A stretch of 64,000 bases of DNA, taken from NCBI GenBank assembly GCA_038093975.1, contig JBBPTG010000003.1:682001-746000 (forward strand), in the 5' to 3' direction. The DNA is from Chalciporus piperatus (Eukaryota; Basidiomycota; Agaricomycetes; Boletales; Boletaceae). This document shows positions 48,063 through 57,156 of this stretch, piece after piece. Both the position numbers and the translations under genes were made by a program. How positions within the stretch are numbered: position 1 is the stretch's first letter; the number at the start of each line of letters is the position of its first letter. Below the pieces are notes generated by a model. That model did not search any database, was not told where the DNA came from, and saw only the letters and a program-made list of their open reading frames with translations.

Positions 48063-49798
48063 ATATTCGAGTATTGCGTATTGCATGTGACCTGATGTGT
48101 ATATGACATTACCCATGTCTGGCTAGATAAAAAAACTAACCCCAAGACTGGAGAAACTCTCAGACTCAAACAGAGATAACCGAGAACCGAGAAATGATAA
48201 TCCCTCCCCTAACATTTTTAACCGCGAAACCAAGCTTAACCGGTGGGCTGCCAACGCAAGGCTATTTCTGTGGAGATTTCATGGTTGTAGTCATGGTTAC
48301 ACTCTGGTGGTAAGTGGTCTACTACACTCTGCTACACATTTGTTGATATATTTGATGTTTTTGCCATGAAGTCTGATATCACGGTTGGTTCTTCCCGCTT
48401 ACATAAGCAAAGTTGTAGATCATTGTCAATTGGTCTATTTTTGTCTAATAACCGTGAGACAATGTCTTGATTTGGTCGAAATATATCGAAAATAGTTGTT
48501 GGCTTGTTTTTGATCAGTTTGAGTATTGCGCATTGAATGTTATATGATGTGTGATGTGAAGTAAAGCACCTGATGTGACTAGATTAAACTCTCACACTCA
48601 GACTGTGAAAATTCCCAGACTCTCTTCCGAGAAACGAGAAACGAGAAATGATGATCCCTTTGCTAACCATTTTAACCTCGAGACCAACTTTAACCGGTGT
48701 ACCGCCAACGCAAGGCTATTTTCATGGAGATTATGTATTTGTAGTCTAGAGAAAAAGATTGTCTGGTCAGCTTGATCTACTATGCTTTGCTACACTCACT
48801 TGACTGATATCTTCATGTCTTTTCTCACTGAAGCTAATGTCACGGTTGGTTCTTCCCGCTAATATAAGTAAAGTTGTAGTCCATGTAAAATGAATTATTT
48901 TCCGCCCAATAACCGTGAAATAATCTCTTGATTTGGTCGAGATAACATGAAAATACTCCAGAGTAGTATATGTTGGTGCTGTGTTTTATTTTGGCTATAA
49001 TTTGGGCTCGATGTTTCCCGCTAATATAAGCAAAGTTGTGCGTCATGATCATATGGTTTATGTTTGTTAAATGACCGTGAGCATATTCCTTGATTTGGTC
49101 GACGTGTGCTTGAAATACATTGTGTAACAGTGGCTACACTTTGCTAATGAAATGCTTCTTTGATCGGTTGAGATCAAGGTTGCGTTGGTTTTTCCCGCTT
49201 ACATAAGCAAAGTTGTAGCTGATGGTCATGTGATTCAATCTGGTCTCATGACCATGGAAATATTTCTTGATTTGATTGGCTTGTGCATTCAACTTGTAAG
49301 TTCAAGCAAATCCTAGTCAAGTGTAGCGGAGTGTAGGCAAATGACTAGCGTTGAGCTAATGGTCGCTAGTGACCAGAGTTATGCTACACTTGACTACACT
49401 TGGCTACACTTTGCTAGTGAATTTCGCTTTTTTGTGTGTTTCAACTCAGATTGCGGTTGGTTTTTCCCGCTTACATAAGCAAAGTTGTGCGTGATGATCA
49501 TATGGTTTATTTTTGTTAAAGGTGCGTGAGAATATGTCTTGATTTGGTTGACGTGCAAGTTAAACTTGTGAATTCAAGCAAATTTCAATCTTGTGTAGCA
49601 AAGTGTAGGCAGACAACGACCCTTGAGCTAATGGTTGCTAATGGTTGCTAGTGGCCGGAGTTTTCCTACACTTGCGCTACACTTCGACTACACTTTGCTA
49701 ATGAAACTCTTCTTTGACTGGTTGAGGCCAAGATTGCGTTCGATTCTTCCCGCTTACATAAGCAAAGTCGTAGCTGATAGTCACATGACTTGTTCTGG
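48063..49798 (+). repeat. Subtelomeric 2.1 kb tandem unit, copy 3 (truncated)
   Basis: Near-identical to copies 1 and 2 until TTGTTCTGGTC at about 49,798, where it breaks off into unrelated sequence (AACTGAGACTCATG). About 1.74 kb of the unit is present. It lacks the 18 bp duplication of copy 2. Confidence 0.94.
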
Positions 49799-50320
49799 TC
49801 AACTGAGACTCATGTTTTTGCTGACAATCTCACTACAATGTTCTTGATGGCAGACATCATCAATTTGGTACACATGTCCACTCTATTGCCTTGACAAGTT
49901 GACCGACGTTTTTGCTACTAACTGGACTGATAACTAATGACCCCTATTTTTGAGATGCACTTGAGATGCACTAAATTGCTCACATAATTCACTTGACATT
50001 GTTTGATGTTCTTGTCAATAGCTTGATTACTTTGACTTGACAGGTTGGCCGACGTTTTTGCTACTACCTTGACTACAATGTTCTTGATGGTATTCATGGC
50101 TAGACATTAATCTCTATCAACTTTATATTGACATGGTTGTACTACACTATTTCTTGAATTTAGTACACATGTGCACTAAATTGACTTGGCAAGGTGACCG
50201 ACGTTTTTGCTAATAACTAGAGTGACATGTACTTGATCTTTGGTAACCATAAAATCATGTCAACTGATGACATGGTCGATGTTTTTGCTAGCAAGTAATG
50301 TTGGTTGAAGGGCAGGCTTG
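49799..50320 (+). repeat. Decayed ~150 bp repeat with GACGTTTTTGCTA
   Basis: Four imperfect copies of a block centred on GACCGACGTTTTTGCTA occur near 49,900, 50,048, 50,200 and (as GTCGATGTTTTTGCTA) 50,268. Most are preceded by TTGACAAG/TTGACAGG, and two are associated with ACTACAATGTTCTTGATGG. Copies are much more diverged than the 2.1 kb units, implying an older array. No gene is visible. Confidence 0.7.
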
Positions 50321-50339
50321 AAGGGTAACCCTAACCCCA

Positions 50340-51540
50340 AGTCAGAATTTAGTGCACATGTGTACTAAATTTGTTTAGGGCAGACATAGTCTATGGGTGG
50401 TACAAGAGGGTTAGGGTTAGATTGTACTCATGAAATCTTTTGCCAGTTCAATGCTTGGTGATGAATCAATAGCAGTACTTGATGCAATTGTTCCAACATG
50501 ATGGACTGTTGACAAAAATGAACTAGATGGCAGATGTCTGATGTTTTGCTTGAAATGTAAGTGAATCCATCATCTTGGGACTGGATGTAGCATCCATGTG
50601 TACTAATTTCTCCAGGATGATGGATTGATGGTCAAATCTCATATAATAAGACATGTTACCTAATCAACCTACTCAGCTAGCACTACCATTCATGTCCACT
50701 ACCTTCAATGGTGATTGATCCTAGCTCTACAAGATGATGGATTGTTGACAAGATGAACTGCATTATACATGTTGATGATTTGCCAGAACTTGATGCGAAT
50801 CCATCATCCTAGCCCCTGATTTTAGTGCACATGGGTACTAAATTCCTCAGGATGATGGATTGATAATGAGATTGAACATAATGAGCAAGTGTAATGTTCT
50901 AAGACAATGATTGCTTGACATGAGTGTAATCCATCATCTTGGTACTCAATTTAGTGCACATGTGTACTAAATTCCTCAGGATGATGCCTTAATGATGAAA
51001 TGTAAGTAATCCATCATCTTAGCATTAAGATTAGTATATATGTAGCCCAAGTTCCCTAGGATGATGGATTAATGGTGAAATGCAAGTAATCCATCATCCT
51101 AGCCCCTGATTTTAGTGCACATGTGCACTAAATTGCTCAGGATGATGGATTACTGGTGAAATGTAAGTGATTCCATCATCCTAGCCCCTGATTTTAGTGC
51201 ACATGTGTACTAAATTGCTCAGGATGATGCATTTATGGTGAAATGAAAGTAATCCATCATCTTGGTACTCAATTTAGTGCACATGTGTACTAAATTCCTC
51301 AGGATGATGCATTAATGATGAAATGTAAGTGAATGCATCATCCTGTGCGCCTGAGTTTAGTGCACATGTGTACTAAATTTCAAGCCTCCAGGATGATGCA
51401 TTGTTGTTGAAAGTGACCAAAATGAGCGAGCGTAACATCAAAACGTTGATTTTGCCTGAAATTGATGATAATCCATCATCTTGGACTGTCGTTTTGGCCT
51501 AAAATGACAGTCCAGGATGATGGGCATCATCCTACGGGGT
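50340..51540 (+). repeat. Array of ~80 bp hairpin units
   Basis: About ten units, best ordered at 51,000-51,400 with a period close to 80 bp. Each has outer arms CCATCATCCT ... AGGATGATGG, reverse complements of each other, around an inner near-palindrome AGTGCACATGTGTACT flanked by TTT/AAA. Linkers read TGGTGAAATGTAAGTGA or similar. Units nearer 50,500 are more diverged and less regularly spaced. Such units could fold as long hairpins on either strand. Confidence 0.88.
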
Positions 51541-51546
51541 AGATTA

Positions 51547-51891
51547 TTAGGGTGCGGGGAAGGCGGTAATACCAAAGAAATCGATGGATCTATGGTGTGC
51601 CGAATTCCACGTATGCCACCCATCTTCGCAATAAATCGATATTGTGGATGATGACTTATTGGGGACCGGTGATACCAGGACATCGCCAACGAAGAAATGA
51701 TGACTGTCATCGAGTGGTAGTGGAATATCGGAAGCATAGATGTCATATGAGAGCTCCTGCCCATTAATAGTGGACGTCGTCGTGAAAGACCTCATTATGC
51801 TGTTGTGCGGGGATTGTGGTGATGTTATCCCACTGTCCAATATATATATATGTCTGCTCATTGCGCCGGAGGTTCCTAATGTGGACGGCAT
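51547..51891 (-). CDS. Possible small or broken gene, unknown
   Basis: An open frame of 114 aa between the hairpin array and the first TGTTCGAC array. It reads with plausible protein composition (LPLDDSHHFFVGDVLVSPVP, SIYCEDGWHTWNSAHHRSID) and no repeats. I do not recognise a family and no exon partner is obvious upstream, where the minisatellite begins. It may be a fragment of a former subtelomeric gene or a chance frame. Confidence 0.3.
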   Translation of the reverse strand: MPSTLGTSGAMSRHIYILDSGITSPQSPHNSIMRSFTTTSTINGQELSYDIYASDIPLPLDDSHHFFVGDVLVSPVPNKSSSTISIYCEDGWHTWNSAHHRSIDFFGITAFPAP

Positions 51892-51997
51892 GATTGATCG
51901 GCTTTACCGGAATCTATATCGAGATGCCCCTTTGTGCGCTTTACATAGTACATCCATATATAGCCCACGGGCGCAAACTGCTGTCCCAATCTGGGCC

Positions 51998-53200
51998 GAA
52001 GTCAGGTGTTCGACGTGTTCGACGCATGTTCGACGCATGTTCGACATGTTCGACAGGGTGTTCGACGGATGTTCGACGCCCACCCTAAGTTCAATCAGAG
52101 GGAAACTCGACATGTTCGACATGTTAGACGGGGTGTGTATGTTAGAAGCACATTCTACAGTGTTAGATATGTTCTACGTCAGCTGTATATCAATGGAATG
52201 AGGTTAAACAGATTGTAGACACATGTTCGACGTGTTCGACGATGTTCGACGCATGTTCGACGGGGTGTTCGACATGTTCGACGATGTTCGACACATGGTC
52301 GACGATGTTCGACACATGTTCGACACATGTTCGACGGGGTGGTGTGTATGTTAGAGGCATATTCTACAATATTAGATATGTTCTACATCAGTTGTATATC
52401 AATGTAATGAGGTTAAACAGATCGTAGACACATGTTCGACGATGTTCGACGCATGTTCGACATGTTCGACGGGGTGGCGTGTATGTTAGAGGCATATTCT
52501 ACAATATTAGATATGTTCTACATCAGTTGTATATCAATGTAATGAGGTTAAACAGATCGTAGATACATGTTCGACGATGTTCGACGCATGTTCGACGGGG
52601 TGTTCGACGTGTTCGACGATGTTCGACGCATGTTCGACATGTTCGACGGGGTGGTGTGTATGTTAGAGGCATATTCTACAATATTAGATATGTTCTACAT
52701 CAGTTGTATATCAATGTAATGAGGTTAAACAGATCGTAGATACATGTTCGACGATGTTCGACGCATGTTCGACGGGGTGTTCGACGTGTTCGACGATGTT
52801 CGACGCATGTTCGACATGTTCGACGGGGTGGTGTGTATGTTAGAGGCATATTCTACAATATTAGATATGTTCTACATCAGTTGTATATCAATGTAATGAG
52901 GTTGAACAGATCGTAAACACATGTTCGACGATGTTCGACACATGTTCGACGTGTTCGACACATGTTCGACACATGTTCGACGATGTTCGACGCATGTTCG
53001 ACGGGGTGTTCGACATGTTCGACGATGTTCGACGCATGTTCGACATGTTCGACGGGGTGGTGTGTATGTTAGAGGCATATTCTACAATATTAGATATGTT
53101 CTACATCAGTTGTATATCAATGTAATGAGGTTGAACAGATCGTAAACACATGTTCGACGTGTTCGACATGTTCGACGGATGTTCGACGCCCACCCTAAGT
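51998..53200 (+). repeat. TGTTCGAC minisatellite array 1
   Basis: Dozens of TGTTCGAC copies separated by short spacers (ATG, GATG, GCATG, ACATG, GGGGTG), so start-to-start distance varies from 9 to 12 bp. Clusters alternate with a constant ~95 bp tail beginning GTGTGTATGTTAGAGGCAT, found near 52,133, 52,343, 52,479, 52,653, 52,828 and 53,058. Higher-order unit length varies between 135 and 230 bp because the number of TGTTCGAC copies varies. Both ends carry the same flank (GCCCACCCTAAGTTCAATCA at 52,077 and 53,178). Confidence 0.95.
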
Positions 53201-53260
53201 TCAATCAGAGGAAAACTGTATCTCAACTTCGATATCACAGGATACAGGCGTCTACACAAT

Positions 53261-55285
53261 CTATAATGACTGGGCGGAGAGAAAGGAATTGATCCATGTA
53301 TGCATCCGAATGCCAAATGTGTCCGCAACCATCCCATACGTATCGTCCCTCATACAGTCCATCCACAGGCTTGCGGTCATGGTCCTCTCGACCTCGTTGA
53401 CGAAGTAGAACAGCGCGCCATCCTTTTCCATCACGCCAACATCCATCCTGCAGAACAAGGCGAGGGAGGAAGAGGAGAACTGGAGCTTCTCCGTAATGAC
53501 AAGTAGCCGCCATGCCTCCGTGACGAACGCCTTGAACTCGGCTTTGGCCTGGTCACGATGGGCTATATCCCCATTGTCAGCGGTTCCGAATATCGATGGG
53601 TTGATCCTCCCTCCTGTACTCTGGGCGTTTTCTCTGGCCTCGGTCAGCATATTCCTGCAAATCCCGGCGATGGTCAAACATCATCCAATCCAATATCTCA
53701 TCACTTGCCATAGTTCCTGTAGCGAGTAAAACGACCTTGCCTCCTGCCCCATCCACTTGCCTCCACCTTGCCTGTGGGTGAAGATAATCTGGGCGATGGT
53801 CCCGTTCAGGATGAATACCCTCCACTCCCCGATTTGCTGCAGGGTTGGAACATATTGCTGGGATAGCCATTGTTCGCCACCAGGTGCCTGGGCCTGGAGG
53901 TATGCCCAAGTCCGTTGCTTCGGCGTTCCGGGAAGTAGGACATGCAGGCCACTGTCGCTGTTTGACCGCTTCAGGACGGTGTCGGTGGGAATAGGGTCGC
54001 CATGTCTGAGGGGGCGCGTTCGGGGATAGGGAAGCGACATGAGGTCCGCAACGGACATGAGGTTATTGATGACGCTCATCTTCTGCCCGGCGTATTGGAG
54101 CTGATTGGGGGGTGGCCACACGATGGTGTTTAAAGCGGATAAATGTAGGGAGTATCTCTCCCGGTCCTCCTCGGATGCCAGCCCATACACGTCTGCGCTC
54201 GACCTATGGGCGGTTCATCAGTAGTGATCATGCAGGGTAGATTCTGAATGACTGCCTACTTGTAATCGATGGTGTAATCGATTCCTCCTAGGATCGCCTT
54301 GTATGTCGAGAGCTCAGACATGGCCACAACATCTGGAGTGGTCAGAATGGTCTTGAACCTCTCCCACGTCATGTACGACACATCGAAGTATTGCGAGTTA
54401 CTCATTCGACCAAGTCGGTACACTACCCACAGCTATAACATGTAAGTAATCGTGTTTCACGCAAGGCATATTCATGTTACATACCCATTCTGAGATTCGA
54501 ACGGTTGCATTCTTGCCCTTTGTCGGCCTGCGTCCGAGATACGCTATATGGCGAGGTACCTGTTGAATCAGGCTTTCGATAGTCGTGCGCGGTAATGTCC
54601 GCGTTGTAAACCCAAGGTCTCCTATCGAGTCTGCTGCACCATCACAGCCACGAGATGGATCGGGGACATAAAGAATGCGGAACGGCATGATTTCGTATAG
54701 GAGGGAGGGGCTAGAGGTACCCGTGCCCGGGTTACGCAGGAAGGAGGAGGGAACACCGGAGAAGGAGGAGGAGGTCCCTCCAGACCTCGTCGAGACCACC
54801 GACAGCGCTCGAGCTATCGGTGGGTTGCCGAGTGTTGGATACATTTCCACCTCGGGGTCCATGTTCATCTCGCTCCCTTCCGTCTGACCAAGCGATTCTT
54901 CCTCGTCTTCATTCTCATCGCCCTCCATGTTGACATCCTCATCGATCGGCGCAGGGTTGGCGGATGTCGACGACGAGGTGACTAGTCCATAGATCCTGTC
55001 GATCTCCTCGACGGTTAGGCCAAGACGCTCAGGCAGCTTGGCGTTGAGTTTGGGTTTCCTCCGGATTGCTGGAATATACTCCAGTAGCTCTGCCGCAGTG
55101 GCAGAACGTGTCCCTGCGGGACATCCATCCCAGCAGTTGGGATGGGCTATCGTCTTGTTCGCGGCATGCCTGTGCAGGGACGAACCCTCCTTGGCCCACA
55201 AGGGGGTTCCACTATTGTTGAGGCACCTCCCTTGCCTGCAGGTGTGAGTACAGACTTCGTAACCCCTTGTTACTCTTCGGGCCAT
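53261..55285 (-). CDS. Subtelomeric gene A: ATP-grasp-like protein of unknown role
   Basis: Multi-exon gene of about 620 aa. The N-terminus has Cys/His clusters (CTHTCRQGRC, then HPNCWDGC), possibly metal-binding. An acidic disordered stretch follows (EDVNMEGDENEDEEESLGQ). A second exon starts LWVVYRLGRMSNSQYFDVSY. The C-terminal half resembles ATP-grasp enzymes: QQYVPTLQQIGEWRVFILNG, then FCRMDVGVMEKDG and YFVNEVERTMTASLW, where Asp and Asn-Glu would be Mg-ATP ligands. Introns are GT-AG and frame-preserving, including one of 81 nt that removes an in-frame TGA. The fold call is by motif only. Array 1 begins just past its 3' end. Confidence 0.6.
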
Positions 55286-55465
55286 ATTCGGTTATGGAGG
55301 CTTTGGGGTGAGATGGGAGCTTATGACGTTGTCTCACCTAGCATGTGTGCCATCCTTATATCATCGCATACATCCTATTAAACCTTAAGGGAAGTATTCC
55401 CGCCATCATAATGCGCTATATAATGCTTTTGGACATCCGGATTTGTACATATGCCATAAATCGAC

Positions 55466-56387
55466 CTATGACCCCTCCCCGTCGTCTGGCACCCCATCCG
55501 CATCCTCCTCCCCATCCTCATCCTCCCCATCCTCCTCCTCCTCATCCCCCTCCTCCTCCTCCTCCTCCTCGGGAAGGTCGGCAAGCACATCTGGTGTTAG
55601 CGCCATCAGACCGAATGATATAGTTGTATTGTACTGCTTACCTCCGGCGTAGTATCGATGGCCTTCATCATCATTCTGTGGGAATGGATGATCGTACCAG
55701 TCGGTATACAGCAGCACTGCTGCGTTCACCAGCGCGGCCTTGATCTCCGGCCTGAAGTCGCGGAAGGTCCAGCGATGGGACTGTCCATCCCAATCCATGC
55801 CGAGGCGGGGTCCGGCATGAGACCAACCTAAGGTCATTTAGATGTCGTTCGACATCGGGACAGAGCTGGAGCATGTACTCACGAAGGGTCAGAGCATCTA
55901 GCCTCCGCAGGTTGATCCCTGGATGCTCGTACTGCCACAGGGAGACTGCGGCAGGTTCGTGCCTCCCAACGTAGCATTCCTCCACCATGTAAATATCGAG
56001 GACCCGGATACGTACCTGGCCCTGTTCCGCTGCAGCCCGGCGAAGTTGGGCCGTACATGCATCGAAGATGTAGTCACCATAAACGAAGTTACGAGCGAGG
56101 GCTTTGGCGGCCTCCTCGTGCTCGCTATCGTTTGTGGCCGTCCACTGGCGGAGCACAAAGTTCTGGACGCTACGCCGCCAGCAAAAGCGGCGGAGGAGCT
56201 CGTAGTATGCGAGGGGGATTTGTATGACCGTTGGGTTGGCCCTCCCCTCCGTCTGGATGGTGACCGTGGCCCGGCCATCCTGTTTGGCACACAGGAAGGT
56301 GTCCCAGGATCGGTCCCGCAACTGCATGGGGGAGGGGGGGTCGATGGGAAAGAGGGATCCAGAGGGGACAGCGGTGGCTTGGGACAT
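55466..56387 (-). CDS. Subtelomeric gene C: unknown protein, paralogue of gene D N-terminus
   Basis: About 250-275 aa, depending on use of a facultative second intron (donor GTAAGC near 55,643). Motifs shared with gene D: IQIPLAYYELLRRFCWRRSV against IRIPAFYFEHLRRFLWRHHV, and RVLDIYMVEECYVGRHE against RLFDFYLLVEAFVGRHE. The first intron falls after LDALTLR, the same place as the first intron of D (after LDAI). The C-terminus is a Glu/Asp run made by CTC/CCT-type trinucleotides on the plus strand (55,495-55,575). A TATATAAA-type element lies at 56,426-56,434, about 40 bp upstream of the start. No known domain is recognised. Confidence 0.65.
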
Positions 56388-56425
56388 AATGGCGGAATTG
56401 GATGTTTGTCTGTCTCCTCCCTGTA

Positions 56426-56434
56426 TTTATATAT
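56426..56434 (-). promoter_or_regulatory. TATA element of gene C
   Basis: TATATAAAT on the minus strand about 40 bp upstream of the gene C start codon. Confidence 0.5.
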
Positions 56435-56540
56435 GCATTTATTGTATCAGGGTCCAAAGTCGGTATTATGTATACTTTGGAACAGAGCTTATGATTTCAA
56501 ATTGATATCATATATATGGGAACATGCCGACAGATGTGCG

Positions 56541-57000
56541 ACAAGGTTTGATGGATGTTCGACGCATGTTCGACGCATGTTCGACGCCTGTGGGAATGTA
56601 GCAGTGGGTATACATAATTCTCATTTTGCCAGGGCGGTTGATATCATGGTACCTATCTACAATGTGCCAACAGATGTTAGACCAGGCTCTGTAGCTATCC
56701 ACGAATGTTTCACAGGTGTTCGACGATGTTCGACGCATGTTCGACATGTTCGACGGGGTGTGTATGTTAGAGGCATATTCTACAATATTAGATTTGTTCT
56801 ACGTTAGCTGTATATCAATGTAATGAGGTTAAACAGATCGTTACGAGACACATTCATTTTGCCAGCGCGGTTGATATCATGGTACCTATCTAGCAATATT
56901 CCAACAGATGTTAGACCAGGCTCTGTAGCTATCCATCAACGTTTCACAGGTGTTCGACCATGTTCGACGTGTTCGACGAGGTGTTCGATGGAGGCTTTGG
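56541..57000 (+). repeat. TGTTCGAC minisatellite array 2 with a ~100 bp direct duplication
   Basis: Short clusters of TGTTCGAC at about 56,556-56,586, 56,718-56,757 and 56,951-56,990, with one constant tail (GTGTGTATGTTAGAGGCAT) at 56,758. Between them a ~100 bp segment containing GTTGATATCATGGTACCTAT and ending in a TGTTCGAC run occurs twice, at about 56,636-56,725 and 56,868-56,960, with a few differences. The array lies between genes C and B. Confidence 0.9.
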
Positions 57001-57156
57001 GTAACACTCCATATATTCGTAGGTTTATCGGTCCGCCGTGTTTCCTTCTATCTTCGATCCCCCCCTTTCTGACAGAGGCTCTACAAAGCTCGAGGGCCTT
57101 GTGAACACTCAATCCCTCCTTGCGCAGGGACCGTCAAGATCATGATGCTTATGTAG

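Noticed and set aside
44393..49847. Repeated open frames of 60-75 aa within the 2.1 kb units, on both strands
   Set aside because: They recur at the same offsets because the DNA repeats, and the peptides are translations of the dyad (AYISGK, FTYISGK). There is no family resemblance, and frames differ among sub-repeats.
51894..53145. Open frames rich in MFDACSTHVRR and the like in the TGTTCGAC arrays
   Set aside because: These are three-frame translations of the minisatellite. Spacer lengths of 9-12 bp change the frame constantly, so no reading frame is maintained.
53649..53735. In-frame stop in gene A suggesting a pseudogene
   Set aside because: An 81-nt GT-AG intron with matching phase removes the stop and gives continuous sequence. 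It remains to be confirmed by transcript data.
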